Origin: an uncultured Mobiluncus sp.
GTDB taxonomy: Bacteria; Actinomycetota; Actinomycetes; Actinomycetales; Actinomycetaceae
Length of the DNA stretch: 64,000 nt
Assembly: GCF_902488535.1 (NCBI RefSeq)
Contig: NZ_CABTWO010000002.1
Span: 62,001 to 126,000 of the forward strand
Direction of reading: 5' to 3'
Positions within the stretch are counted from its first letter, which is position 1; each line of letters opens with the position of its first letter. Shown one piece after another: positions 35,515 to 44,995 of this stretch. The notes under the pieces were generated by a model. The model saw nothing but the letters and a program-made list of their open reading frames with translations. It made no database searches and was not told the origin of the DNA. The position numbers and the translations under genes are program-made.

Positions 35515-35552
35515 GCGGGCTCGGATTTTACTCCGGGCCCGCGCACGTTTTT
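35515..35552 (+). terminator. Terminator after bS22 gene
   Basis: 11-bp stem gcgggctcgga (35515-35525) with 35532-35542, containing one G-U pair and a 6-nt loop, followed within 6 bases by TTTTT. Confidence 0.8.
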
Positions 35553-35588
35553 CTGGGCGTCTCATCAACACTTCAGTAAGATTGATTC

Positions 35589-36416
35589 GTGGCGAAAATC
35601 GCAGCTTTTTTTGATGTCGACGGCACCTTGATTCGCGGCGCCTCGACCTGGTACCTGGCCCGGGACTTATACTCCCGCGGCTACTTCGGGCTGGATTTTT
35701 TTGTGTTTGCGGCTCGCCAGGCCTTACTTTATGTCATTTTCGGGGAAAACATCCACCGCGTCGAGCAGGTGAAAAAACGGTCCCTGCAGATTATCGAAGG
35801 CAAACTGGAATCGGATTTGGTACTGGTCGGCGAGGAACTCTACGACCGTTTCCTGCAGGAACGGCTTTTTCCAGGAGCCTTGGACATTATCCAAAAGCAC
35901 CTCGATGCCGGGCACGATGTCTGGCTGGTTTCCGCCACCCCCCGAGAAATCGCCCAATCTATGGCGCACCGCTTGGGCCTGACCGGGGCTTTGGGCACGG
36001 TAGTGGAAGTCGATGAGTGGGGACGCTACACCGGAAAGATGCCGCAGTCTCTGATGCACGGCACCATGAAAGCCAAAGCGGTACTGGAACTGTCTTGGGA
36101 ACACGACTATGACCTGAAACAGTGCTATGCCTATTCCGACTCCATGTCCGACGAAAAACTCTTTAACCTGGTCGGACACCCCCGCGTGGTCAATCCTGAA
36201 CCGAAGTTACGCCGGATTGCCAAACGTCGGCACTGGCCGGTTTATGATTTCGCGCACCGCCGCCTGGATATTGCCATCAAGGTGCGTAGCCGCTACCTGC
36301 CCGCCATCACGATTGGTGTCCTGTGGACCCTGCGGGTTCTCTGGAGATACGTGATTCGCAGGATTTTGCGCACCTTGGGGCGGGTATTGCATTTCCTGTT
36401 TCCCTGGCGCCGCTAA
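35589..36416 (+). CDS. HAD-IB family phosphatase (SerB-like)
   Basis: A 275-residue HAD hydrolase. Motif I is FFDVDGTLIRG (nucleophile Asp9, acid Asp11), motif II SATPRE, and motif III/IV is in YAYSDSMSDEKL. It belongs to the subfamily IB group related to phosphoserine phosphatase. A C-terminal basic/hydrophobic extension (IRRILRTLGRVLHFLFPWRR) may bind the membrane. GTG 35589 has no Shine-Dalgarno but TAAGAT lies 6 bases upstream, suggesting a leaderless transcript. The substrate is unknown. A histidine phosphatase follows 51 bases later. Confidence 0.85.
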   Translation: MAKIAAFFDVDGTLIRGASTWYLARDLYSRGYFGLDFFVFAARQALLYVIFGENIHRVEQVKKRSLQIIEGKLESDLVLVGEELYDRFLQERLFPGALDIIQKHLDAGHDVWLVSATPREIAQSMAHRLGLTGALGTVVEVDEWGRYTGKMPQSLMHGTMKAKAVLELSWEHDYDLKQCYAYSDSMSDEKLFNLVGHPRVVNPEPKLRRIAKRRHWPVYDFAHRRLDIAIKVRSRYLPAITIGVLWTLRVLWRYVIRRILRTLGRVLHFLFPWRR

Positions 36417-36467
36417 CGGCCTAAAATCTGATAACCGCTGACCGTCAACCCTGAAAAGTGAGGAACC

Positions 36468-37145
36468 ATGGCCCTGACCACCGTCCACCTGATGCGCCAC
36501 GGCGAAGTCGATAATCCCGAAGGAGTGCTGTACGAACGGCTTGACGGCTTTGGACTGACCGAGCGGGGCCGGGAAATGACGGCGCTGACGGCTCGCTGGC
36601 TGGCAGAGGAAAACCGCGATATTGCCATGATTATGTCCTCCCCGCTGCAGCGCGCGCGGGAAAGCGCCGCCCCCGCGGCCGAAATTTTCCAGCTGCCCGT
36701 TTTCACCGATTCGCGTCTGACCGAGGCGGGCAACAAGCTGCGCGGGCAAAAGATTCACCGTTCCTCGCTGACCTTGGCCCACCCGCGATACTGGCCGCTG
36801 TATGTGGCACCCTGGCTGCCGTCCTGGGGGGAACACTACCGGGATATCGCCCAACGCATGTTTCGCGCGGTCGCTCACGCGAGAGCCCTGACTCCCCCAG
36901 GCCGGGAATCGCTGGTCGTTTCCCACCAGTTGCCGATTTGGACTCTGCGGCGTTTTGTGGAGGGAAAATCCTTAGTTCACGATCCGCGGAAACGCGAGTG
37001 TGCCCTGGCCTCCGTGACCTCGTTTTATTTCGATAACGCCACCTTGATTGGCTTGGACTATGCCTCACCAGCGGAATCACTGGTGGCTCAGTCCCGTGAC
37101 GTGACGCCGGGCAGTTCCAGTGCCGCGGTCAATACCGGTCACTGA
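36468..37145 (+). CDS. Histidine phosphatase (phosphoglycerate-mutase superfamily)
   Basis: A 225-residue enzyme with the phospho-histidine motif LMRHGEVDNP at residues 7-16, MSSPLQRARESA, and the second catalytic His in VVSHQLPIWTLRR. It is a broad-specificity phosphatase of the GpmB type rather than a glycolytic mutase. GAGGAA precedes ATG 36468. Co-directional with the HAD phosphatase, it may act in the same small unit. Its substrate is not evident. Confidence 0.85.
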   Translation: MALTTVHLMRHGEVDNPEGVLYERLDGFGLTERGREMTALTARWLAEENRDIAMIMSSPLQRARESAAPAAEIFQLPVFTDSRLTEAGNKLRGQKIHRSSLTLAHPRYWPLYVAPWLPSWGEHYRDIAQRMFRAVAHARALTPPGRESLVVSHQLPIWTLRRFVEGKSLVHDPRKRECALASVTSFYFDNATLIGLDYASPAESLVAQSRDVTPGSSSAAVNTGH

Positions 37146-37197
37146 TTCGCAAAATTGCGCGATTTCTGAAGCGTGGGTCCTCGCGGGGTCGCACCAC

Positions 37198-39054
37198 TCA
37201 CGCGTGCTTAAACTGGCTGTGATACAGCTGGTAGTATGCGCCGCGTTGGGTCAGCAATTGTTCATGATTGCCAGATTCCACCAAGCGGCCCTCGTCGATG
37301 ACCAGGATAATGTCCGCGCCGCGAATCGTGGAGAGCCGATGCGCGATGGTGAAAGTCGTCTTGCCGCGGCCCAGCCGCGACATCGCCTTGGCCAGCTGCA
37401 GTTCAGTGCGGGTATCAACCGCGGAAGTCGCCTCGTCCAGGATGAGGATGGACCGGTCGGCGTAAAACGCCCGCGCTATGGTGAGGAGCTGTTTTTCCCC
37501 AGCCGACAGTGCCGTGGAATCGTTGTCAATCAACGTGTCGTATCCGGCCGGCAGGGCTTTCACCAGGGAGTCCAGTCCGGATTGAGTCGCTGCCAGCTGC
37601 ACCGCGGTCGGGTCGGGCGTGGGCTGGCCGAAAGCAATGTTGGCGCGAATCGTGTCGTCTATGAGCCACGGGTCTTGCGCCACCATGCCGATTTCGGCCC
37701 GCAGCCGCTCAATGGGAATTCGGCGGATGTCGAGGCCGCCCAGGGTGATGGTGCCGCTATCAGGGTCAACGTAGCGTTCCAACAGGTTCACTAGGGTGGT
37801 TTTGCCCGCTCCGGTGGGACCCACGATAGCGATGGATTGACCCTTTTCTACGGTCAGGTTCAGGTCTCGGATGACGGGTTTGCCGGACACGTAAGAGAAC
37901 GTCACGTTGTCGAACACGATGCGACCGTCCTGTAGCGCCGCGCCACAGTCGACCGTTCCCTCGCCACGGTCAGAAGTGGGGTCGGGTCCGCAGATGAGCG
38001 GGGCCACCCGATCGGTTTCGATTTCGGAATCGGTTTCGTCAATGAATCCGAACAGACGCTCGGCGCTGGCCAGCGCGCTTTGCATCAGGTTCAAAATCTG
38101 CATGACCGCAGCCAGCGGCATAGAAAAGTTGCGCGAGTATTGGATAAACGCCTGGACTCCTCCGATGGTCATCATGCCGGACAGCACAAACCAGGCACCG
38201 ATTACCGCAACCAAAACAAAGGACAAATTAGACACCAATATCAGCATTGGCTGCATCAGCATGGAGATGAACTGGGCTTTGAAACTGGCTTGGGTGAACG
38301 CCTCATTTTCCCCCGCGAAGCGTTGGGAATAGGTCGGTGCCAAACCGTGCAAGGTGAGGATTTGTTGCCCGGAGAAGGATTCCTCGACCAGGGTCGAGAC
38401 CACCCCGGTTTGGTCCCATTGCTGCTTAAAGTAGGGCTGGGACTTCTTCATGATGAACCCGGCTCCCGCCCCGACGATGGGCAAAATCAGCAGGGTCAGT
38501 AGCGCCAGCCACGGGGAAATCACGAACATCATCACCGTGACCGCCACAATGGAAATGAGCGAATCCAGGGCTCGCCCCAGAACCTGCTGCAGGGTCTGGG
38601 TGATGTTATCGACATCGTTAGTGGCGCGAGACACCAGGTCGCCCCGGTCGTGAGACTCCAGGTAAGACACGGACAGCCGGTTGACCTTATCGTTGGCGGC
38701 GTTTCGCAGCCGATAGCCCAAACGCTGCACCACCAGTCGGTTGATACGTTGCCCCAGGTAGCCCAACATTGCGGCGACCACACTGAGGCTCAACGCCACC
38801 ACAAGGTTTTGTACCAGCCGGTCCACTTTTCCGGCCAAAATGTTATCCGTGGCGAAACCGAGAATCGCGGGAACTAGGCTCATCGAGATGGTTCCCGCCA
38901 GAATCATGAAGAATTCCAGCCCGATTAATCCCAGGAAAGGCTTGAGCTCAACGAATAGCCGGCGCCAAGCCGCGCGGGCGTTGCGGGGCTTATCGTGCGG
39001 GTTGGGTGCCCCGTGCGGGCCCCGCCGAACAGAGCGTCTCTGATTTGGAGGCAT
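37198..39054 (-). CDS. ABC exporter half-transporter with canonical ATPase site
   Basis: A 618-residue protein. Six membrane segments (about residues 45-330) are followed by an NBD with Walker A GPTGAGKTTLVNLL, Q-loop MVAQDPWLI, signature LSAGEKQLLTIARAF and Walker B ILILDEATSAVD with the catalytic Glu, then the H-loop in FTIAHRLSTIRG. A basic N-terminus precedes TM1. The start overlaps the previous gene's stop by one base (TAATG), so the two halves are translationally coupled and almost certainly form a heterodimer. It is likely a drug or lipid exporter. Confidence 0.92.
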   Translation of the reverse strand: MPPNQRRSVRRGPHGAPNPHDKPRNARAAWRRLFVELKPFLGLIGLEFFMILAGTISMSLVPAILGFATDNILAGKVDRLVQNLVVALSLSVVAAMLGYLGQRINRLVVQRLGYRLRNAANDKVNRLSVSYLESHDRGDLVSRATNDVDNITQTLQQVLGRALDSLISIVAVTVMMFVISPWLALLTLLILPIVGAGAGFIMKKSQPYFKQQWDQTGVVSTLVEESFSGQQILTLHGLAPTYSQRFAGENEAFTQASFKAQFISMLMQPMLILVSNLSFVLVAVIGAWFVLSGMMTIGGVQAFIQYSRNFSMPLAAVMQILNLMQSALASAERLFGFIDETDSEIETDRVAPLICGPDPTSDRGEGTVDCGAALQDGRIVFDNVTFSYVSGKPVIRDLNLTVEKGQSIAIVGPTGAGKTTLVNLLERYVDPDSGTITLGGLDIRRIPIERLRAEIGMVAQDPWLIDDTIRANIAFGQPTPDPTAVQLAATQSGLDSLVKALPAGYDTLIDNDSTALSAGEKQLLTIARAFYADRSILILDEATSAVDTRTELQLAKAMSRLGRGKTTFTIAHRLSTIRGADIILVIDEGRLVESGNHEQLLTQRGAYYQLYHSQFKHA

Positions 39055-40799
39055 TATGGCACCTCCTCCAAAGACAGCTGGGACTCCACGATTTCTTGGT
39101 AGGCTCCGCAGTCAGCCAACAGCTGCTCATGGGTCCCCAGACCCACCATCCGACCCTCATCCAACACGATGATTTGATCCGCGTGACGCACCGAAGCTAT
39201 ACGCTGCGCCACGAAAATCAGGCTGACCGGCCCCTCCAAACTTTTGAGCTCGCCACGCAGCCTCGCTTCGGTAGCAAAATCCAGAGCCGAGAACGGATCA
39301 TCGAGAAACACCAGCGCAGAGCCCCGGAACAGGGCTCGTGCCACCGAAAGCCGCTGACGCTGCCCACCGGAAAAATTCTTGCCCCCCGCACTGACCTCGG
39401 CGTCCAGGCCGCCGTCCAAAGCGGACACAAAGTCCCCGGCTTGTGCCCGACGCAACGCCACCCAGACCTTCTCACGTACCTCATCCGTGATTTGCGTCGG
39501 CTCCAAACCGGAAACAGTGGAGGCAATAGTGCCCGAGAACAGGTAACTGTTTTGGGGAACGTAAGCGATGTGGCGGTGCCACTGGTGCAGGTCGAGGTCT
39601 CGCAAGTCCACTCCGTTGACCGTGATCTGTCCGGCGGTAGGGTCCAAGGACCGCATCATCAGGCGCAAAAGGGAGGTTTTGCCGCTGCCGGTGGAGCCGA
39701 TGATGGCGGTGCTCTGGCCCGGCTCGATACGGAAGTTCAGGTCCTGCAGCAAAGACCGGCTGGCACCCGCAAAACCCACCGAAACTCCCTCGAAAGCCAA
39801 GGTAAACGGCTCTGCGGGGAAAGCCGCAGGAGTGCGGGGCGTGCTGATTTCGGGAGGGGTCGAGATGACTTCAGTCAGACGTTTGGCACACACCTCGGCA
39901 CGAGGCACCATCACGAACATGAACGAAGCCATCATGACCGCTCCGAGCAGCTGCATCAGGTAGGTCAGGAAAGCGACAATATCCCCTATTTCCATCTGGC
40001 CCGAAGAGTAGCGTCCCGCCCCGAACCAGATAACCCCTATCGAGGAGAGCATCACGATGAGCTGCACCGCGGGAATCATCAGTGCGAACAGGTTACCCAG
40101 GCGCAAAGCGACATCACGCAAATCCCGATTAGCGGTATCGAAACGTTCGTTCATGAACGTTTTGCGGCCAAAAGCCCGCACGATACGCACCCCGGAGAGC
40201 GCCTCGCGGATACGCGCCGCCACCGCGTCGATACGTTCCTGCTGAACTTTGAACAAAGGCGACATGAAGTGCATCAAGATGCCCACCACGACCAGCAGCA
40301 CCGGCACCGCCACCAGGAACAGCAAGGACAGCGGGGCGTCTAGAGACACCGCCATGATGACCGCACCCACGCCCATTATGGGGGCTTGAATCATGATGAT
40401 GAAAGTCATCAGAATCACGCTTTGTACCTGGTTGATGTCGTTGGTGGCACGGGTAATCAGCGAGGCGGAACCGAAGCGGTGCATTTGGGACGAGCTGAAA
40501 GTCAATACCTGGTCATAGACCTTTTGGCGCACATCGCGACCAATCCACATGGCAATTCGACCGCTGAAATACGCCGAGACGACCATCCCGAGGGTCTGAA
40601 TGACGGTAGCCACCAGCATGATGCCGCCAAGTTTCCAGATCAGGGTGAGGTTTTCGCCCACGATGCCGTCGTTGATGATGTCCGCGTTCAAAGTCGGCAA
40701 CCACAGGCTGGCTAAACATTGCACGACCTGGGCAATAATCACTATTACCAGGAAGATCCAACGCCGCGGCATATGCTCTCGCCACAGCTTAAACAGCAT
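39054..40799 (-). CDS. ABC exporter half-transporter with degenerate ATPase site
   Basis: A 581-residue partner of the downstream gene. Six membrane segments are followed by an NBD with Walker A GSTGSGKTSLLRL and signature FSGGQRQRLSVARAL. Walker B is LVFLDDPFSALD, where Asp replaces the catalytic Glu, and the switch His is Gln (FVAQRIASVRHAD). This asymmetry is the mark of heterodimeric exporters such as TM287/288 or BmrCD, in which one of the two ATP sites hydrolyses poorly. GGAGGT precedes ATG 40799. The cargo is unknown. Confidence 0.92.
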   Translation of the reverse strand: MLFKLWREHMPRRWIFLVIVIIAQVVQCLASLWLPTLNADIINDGIVGENLTLIWKLGGIMLVATVIQTLGMVVSAYFSGRIAMWIGRDVRQKVYDQVLTFSSSQMHRFGSASLITRATNDINQVQSVILMTFIIMIQAPIMGVGAVIMAVSLDAPLSLLFLVAVPVLLVVVGILMHFMSPLFKVQQERIDAVAARIREALSGVRIVRAFGRKTFMNERFDTANRDLRDVALRLGNLFALMIPAVQLIVMLSSIGVIWFGAGRYSSGQMEIGDIVAFLTYLMQLLGAVMMASFMFVMVPRAEVCAKRLTEVISTPPEISTPRTPAAFPAEPFTLAFEGVSVGFAGASRSLLQDLNFRIEPGQSTAIIGSTGSGKTSLLRLMMRSLDPTAGQITVNGVDLRDLDLHQWHRHIAYVPQNSYLFSGTIASTVSGLEPTQITDEVREKVWVALRRAQAGDFVSALDGGLDAEVSAGGKNFSGGQRQRLSVARALFRGSALVFLDDPFSALDFATEARLRGELKSLEGPVSLIFVAQRIASVRHADQIIVLDEGRMVGLGTHEQLLADCGAYQEIVESQLSLEEVP

Positions 40800-40998
40800 C
40801 AGGACCTCCGAGATTAGTTAAATATTTTAAAAACCAGTAGTCAGTTTGGCACAAATTCTTAAGGGACGCATAACTTCGCTTTTTCGCTGAAACTGGCGTA
40901 CATTTCCCGAGGCTTCGGGCAAGAGCACCCCCGGACGGTTAGAATGAAAAGGTCACGTCACCGGGGAAGACCCCCGAGAAACGATTGAATAGGATTTT

Positions 40999-41406
40999 AT
41001 GAGCGAGAACGCCACATACGAACAAATGCTGGCCCAGATTGACCCCCGGATTGGGGTGGAGTACGTGTTCGCCAGCGTCACCGAGCTACCACCCGACGTG
41101 GAGCCGGTCGCGTTGATTCGCGAACCGGAAGGCATCACTATCGGGGTGACTTTGGAAGAAGCCGCCCGCGCCGGTCTCAGCACTGCAGACCCCTACACGA
41201 TTATTACCCTGTCAGCGCCGGGATCTTTGGACGTGGTGGGGTTAAACTCGGGGATTGCCCAAGTACTGTCCTCCCGCTCCATTCCGGCAAACATTTTTTC
41301 AGGTATCTATCACACCCATATTTTTGTGCCGTCAAAACTGGCGGCCGAGGCTAAAGCCGTACTCGAAGATGTGTCCGGCCAAGCCAAAGCCTGGCTCAAT
41401 ATGTAA
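40999..41406 (+). CDS. ACT-domain protein
   Basis: A 135-residue protein of the COG3602-type small ACT family: an N-terminal segment with VASVTELP-like strand, then YTIITLSAPGSLDVVGLNSG and SIPANIFSGIYHTHIFVP, the beta-alpha-beta ACT core. Members resemble the regulatory domains of aspartokinase and may bind amino acids; no catalytic domain is attached. TAGGAT precedes ATG 40999. The next gene (DUF4921) is on the same strand 36 bases downstream. Confidence 0.75.
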   Translation: MSENATYEQMLAQIDPRIGVEYVFASVTELPPDVEPVALIREPEGITIGVTLEEAARAGLSTADPYTIITLSAPGSLDVVGLNSGIAQVLSSRSIPANIFSGIYHTHIFVPSKLAAEAKAVLEDVSGQAKAWLNM

Positions 41407-41442
41407 GCCCGGGCGCCAACCCCAAAAGGAATACTGTTCACA

Positions 41443-42774
41443 ATGAAGGATAGAAACCCTCTCCTGCTGAATCCTGACCCGATGGATCGAATGGCAGATG
41501 GCACCATCAAACAGCGCAATCCCCTGACCGGGACCCAAGTGTGGACGGTGACGGGCCGCGGGAACCGTCCCCACTCCCACCGGCGCGTTCTGCTCGATCG
41601 GCCACGACTGCTGCTTCCTTCCGAGTTCACCAACACCTGCGCCTTTTGCACGGACCGATACTTCGACACCCCGCCGGAAAAATCCCGATTGGTCAAAGGC
41701 TTGGACTCGAAGTTCCACACAATCGAGGGCCTGCCCGCCGCCTCCATGCACGACATGGTGGCGGAATTTCGGCGGATTCCCAATCTTTTTGAGATTGTTT
41801 CCTACGATTACTGGCATGAAAACCACAACCACTACCCCACCGAGGCCCAAAACCGGCGCATGGCCGACTACCTGGCCTCCGCCGCGGGGTACGACCACGT
41901 TTTGCACGTGGTAAAAATGCGCCTGGAGGCTTCCGGTGAGGACCACCTGGAAACTATTCCCGATGATGCCCTGCTGCAATACGCCAACGGCCTGTTCGCG
42001 GGGGGACATGACGTAATCGTGGCACGGCGTCACTACGTGGACGGGGCGACCCGGACGGATCAAAACGCTTCAGCCGGGACCTTGAGTGTTGCGGAACACC
42101 GTGCGTATATCGGCTACACCATCGCCGCCCTGAAAGATTTATACAACTTGAATCCCGCCGTGAAATACGTCACCGCGTTCCAAAATTGGTTGAAACCAGC
42201 CGGAGCGTCATTCGACCACCTGCATAAACAGCTGGTAGCGGTGGACGAATACGGGGTCCAGATTGAAGCCGAAGCGGCGCGCGTGGCAGCGAATCCGGCG
42301 ATTTACCGCCAAATCCTGCACTATGTGGGTCACCGGCAAATGATGATTCTGGGCAACGACTACGCGGTAGGGTTCGCCGACTTCGGTCACCGCTATCAGA
42401 CCATCGCGGTCTGGCCGCTGGGACCGGCGCTGCTACCGTGGGAATACTCGCGTGAAGAGGTCGATGGGATTTCTGACGTGTTGCACGCGCTGCACTGCGC
42501 GGTAGGACCCACGGTGCCCACCAACGAAGAGTGGTATCACCGACCTGTTGACCTAGATGTCCCGCTGCGGTTCCGCATCCTGCTAAAACAACGCACCTCG
42601 ACCTTGGCGGGCTTTGAAGGTTCCACCCGGATTTACCTCAACTCGGTCGACCCGTGGACGCTGCGTGACGAAATGGTGACGCTGCTTGAGAAAAAACGCG
42701 AACAAGGCCTCATCGCGCCCTCGCTGCGGCTGGGCAACGAATATCGTCTGCCGAAAAATCCCTTGGGGGAATAG
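41443..42774 (+). CDS. DUF4921 family protein, galactose-1-phosphate uridylyltransferase-like
   Basis: A 443-residue protein. CAFC near residue 66 may bind zinc, and FDHLHKQLVA contains an HxHxQ-like triad (HLHKQ) as in GalT/HIT nucleotidyltransferases, so nucleotidyl transfer is plausible though unproven for this family. No membrane or signal sequences are seen. AAAGGA lies 12 bases before the ATG, a long spacing. It follows the ACT-domain gene and may be co-transcribed. The function is not established. Confidence 0.75.
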   Translation: MKDRNPLLLNPDPMDRMADGTIKQRNPLTGTQVWTVTGRGNRPHSHRRVLLDRPRLLLPSEFTNTCAFCTDRYFDTPPEKSRLVKGLDSKFHTIEGLPAASMHDMVAEFRRIPNLFEIVSYDYWHENHNHYPTEAQNRRMADYLASAAGYDHVLHVVKMRLEASGEDHLETIPDDALLQYANGLFAGGHDVIVARRHYVDGATRTDQNASAGTLSVAEHRAYIGYTIAALKDLYNLNPAVKYVTAFQNWLKPAGASFDHLHKQLVAVDEYGVQIEAEAARVAANPAIYRQILHYVGHRQMMILGNDYAVGFADFGHRYQTIAVWPLGPALLPWEYSREEVDGISDVLHALHCAVGPTVPTNEEWYHRPVDLDVPLRFRILLKQRTSTLAGFEGSTRIYLNSVDPWTLRDEMVTLLEKKREQGLIAPSLRLGNEYRLPKNPLGE

Positions 42775-42900
42775 CTCGCCCCGCGCGAGCGCATCGGCGA
42801 AACCCGCGGCGGTACTCTCGACCGAACCGAGGCCTGACCCGATAACATGGAGGGGACACTGTTGTTTGGCGTAAACCTGACAGAGATTTAAGGAGAAAAC

Positions 42901-43164
42901 GTGGACATCGGACAAAAAGTTGTGAATGTGGCGGCTGTGGCTGCGGCCGGTCTGGTCAGCGACAACATCGTCAGGTTGGGATGGAGGATTGCCACCGGAG
43001 CCAATCCTCCCAAAGAGGATGACGTCGAGGTCGGGTTGGCTCAAGCCATCGTTTTCGCGGTTCTTTCCGGGGTTTTGTTAGCCATTATCAGGCGTTTTAC
43101 CGTGCGTACCGCCAGTCAGTGGTGGATAAACAAGCACAGCGAAGCCGGCATCGAACGCGTCTAG
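42901..43164 (+). CDS. DUF4235 membrane protein
   Basis: An 87-residue protein with two hydrophobic helices (about 8-24 and 48-64, LAQAIVFAVLSGVLLAIIRR) separated by a charged loop GANPPKEDDVEV. It matches the DUF4235 family common in actinobacteria; the function is unknown. GTG 42901 follows TAAGGAG at a good distance. It converges with the gene at 43187. Confidence 0.85.
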   Translation: MDIGQKVVNVAAVAAAGLVSDNIVRLGWRIATGANPPKEDDVEVGLAQAIVFAVLSGVLLAIIRRFTVRTASQWWINKHSEAGIERV

Positions 43165-43186
43165 GGGTGTCAGTTCGAGTTCGGGC

Positions 43187-44224
43187 TTAGAGGGAAACGA
43201 CAAAATCGTCCTGGTCAATAATGACCCCGTTTGTGGCTTCTGCCAGCTCCCTGGCTACGGCTTCGATGGCATCAATGACGGTCAGCCGGTCCAGGCGCAT
43301 CGCCCGTTTCAGTTTACTTTCCTCCGTGATGCTGATTTCCGGGGCTATCCAGGAAATGGCGTAGCTCACGCAGCCATCTTCGGCGTGTCCCAAGGCCGGG
43401 GGGATAGCGGTTTCCCCCTGCACCACCACGTGAACAGCTGATTTTTGGGTCACGTCAGCAGCGATGGCGTAAGCGTCGACCATCATGGGCATGGACATGG
43501 CAGCCTCGTCGTAGGCTTCCGCTTCCGCGTGTAGCCAAGCCCGTTCGTCCGGGCTGACTCCAGATTGGATGCGGGAGCGCAAGCCGTCGGGGTCATAGTT
43601 GGCGCGCTCCTCGGGGGTGGTCAGTTGAGGTGTTTTAGGTCCCGAGCTGCGCTGTGTCTGTTCGGTTTCGTTTCCCATCAGCAGGGTCGCGATAGGCAAG
43701 GCTCGCTGCACCACCTGGAGGCAGGCCGCGGGCTCCAACCAAATTTCAGACAAGACCCGCAAGCTCACCGCGGAATCCGGATCCGGCACGATGATGGGCC
43801 CGGTCGAGAACCGCAAGGCGCCAGCCAAACGCCGCGCCATGCGCCGCAGCCCTTGCAAAACTTCGAGTTCCAACCCTTCTGGGCCACCTTCTCGAAACGC
43901 GTCCCACAAGGGGTCGCGGTCCTGCAGCCACTGCGGCACCGGTTTCCCGCGCAAAGCAGGAACCCCCGCCAAATACGCGAACTTCAGGCGGCTGGGCAGC
44001 CCCAATCCTACAATCGCCTCCGGCGTCAAATCCCACGGACCGGTCAGATACGCCTCTTTCTCAAGCTCTAAAAGCCCCGGCCCCAGGCGGGAACACCCGG
44101 TCCAGATTTGTCCGGCCAGAATGTCGATTTCTTCGGGCTGCACGTCGTCGGCGACCGCCAGCAGGTGAAAAGGCTCGGCGGCGTGCAAATCCAGAGAATC
44201 GTGGCGATTGGCCGGTGACAACAT
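43187..44224 (-). CDS. Hypothetical 345-residue protein
   Basis: I do not recognise this protein. It is soluble, acidic and largely helical, with no signal peptide. The N-terminal half has repeated Leu-rich amphipathic segments (ELEVLQGLRRMARRLAGAL), and a Gln/Ser/Thr-rich linker (about residues 205-225) leads to a C-terminal alpha/beta domain. AGGAAGG precedes ATG 44224. It lies downstream of dcd on the same strand after 132 bases. A conserved function cannot be proposed. Confidence 0.7.
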   Translation of the reverse strand: MLSPANRHDSLDLHAAEPFHLLAVADDVQPEEIDILAGQIWTGCSRLGPGLLELEKEAYLTGPWDLTPEAIVGLGLPSRLKFAYLAGVPALRGKPVPQWLQDRDPLWDAFREGGPEGLELEVLQGLRRMARRLAGALRFSTGPIIVPDPDSAVSLRVLSEIWLEPAACLQVVQRALPIATLLMGNETEQTQRSSGPKTPQLTTPEERANYDPDGLRSRIQSGVSPDERAWLHAEAEAYDEAAMSMPMMVDAYAIAADVTQKSAVHVVVQGETAIPPALGHAEDGCVSYAISWIAPEISITEESKLKRAMRLDRLTVIDAIEAVARELAEATNGVIIDQDDFVVSL

Positions 44225-44356
44225 GATTTTCTTCCTTCCTAAGTCTGATCTGGGGGACGTTACCGAGGCTGCGCTGCCGGGGTGGCACGTCTAAATCGCG
44301 GGTTGCAAGCGCGTTCGCGGCGTTTGTCCACCGCGCCCGCGACGGGAGAAAGCGGT

Positions 44357-44977
44357 TCACAGCCCCGTGTCGGGGTGTGGTACAGCCACAATCCCGCGCC
44401 CTTCCGGGACCTCCACCCGACTGAAGTTCAGGTAAGAACGCGAGGCGGTAGGGCCGCGCTGACCCTGGTAGCGGGAGCCTTTCGCGCCAGAGCCGTAGGG
44501 AGCCTCGGACGGGGAGGACATCTGGAAGAAACACAGCTGACCGATTTTCATGCCCGGGTACAGGGCGATCGGCATGGTCGCCGTGTTGGACAGTTCTAGG
44601 GTGATATGCCCGGTAAAGCCCGGGTCGATGAATCCCGCGGTCGAGTGAGTCAGCAGGCCCAAGCGTCCCAGCGAGGATTTCCCTTCCAAGCGCGCCGCGA
44701 CGTCATCGGGCAGGGTCACGTGTTCAAAAGTGGAGCCCAACACGAACTCGCCCGGGTGCAAGATGAGCGGTTTGTCACCGGTATCCACCAGGCGAGTCAG
44801 CTCAGTTTGCTCTTTCGACGGATCAATCAAGCCATATTTGTGGTTATCGAACAGGCGAAAGTATCGGTCCAGACGAATGTCCACCGAGGCGGGCTGCACC
44901 GCATCAGGATCCCAGGGATCCAGCACGACTTTGCCTTGGGCTACCAGAGCACGAATATCACGGTCAGAAATCAGCAT
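44357..44977 (-). CDS. dcd: dCTP deaminase
   Basis: A 206-residue trimeric enzyme that makes dUTP (or dUMP in bifunctional actinobacterial forms) for thymidylate synthesis. The catalytic block GKSSLGRLGLLTHSTAG, HITLELSN (general-base Glu) and QRGPTASR near the C-terminus are typical. The ATG has no Shine-Dalgarno; TAGCAT 6 bases upstream suggests leaderless expression. Whether it also hydrolyses dUTP cannot be decided from the motifs seen. Confidence 0.95.
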   Translation of the reverse strand: MLISDRDIRALVAQGKVVLDPWDPDAVQPASVDIRLDRYFRLFDNHKYGLIDPSKEQTELTRLVDTGDKPLILHPGEFVLGSTFEHVTLPDDVAARLEGKSSLGRLGLLTHSTAGFIDPGFTGHITLELSNTATMPIALYPGMKIGQLCFFQMSSPSEAPYGSGAKGSRYQGQRGPTASRSYLNFSRVEVPEGRGIVAVPHPDTGL

Positions 44978-44995
44978 GGCACCATGCTATCGCCT

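Noticed and set aside
39006..40343. 445-codon frame opposite an ABC exporter gene
   Set aside because: Low-complexity His/Gln/Arg-rich translation typical of an antisense frame.
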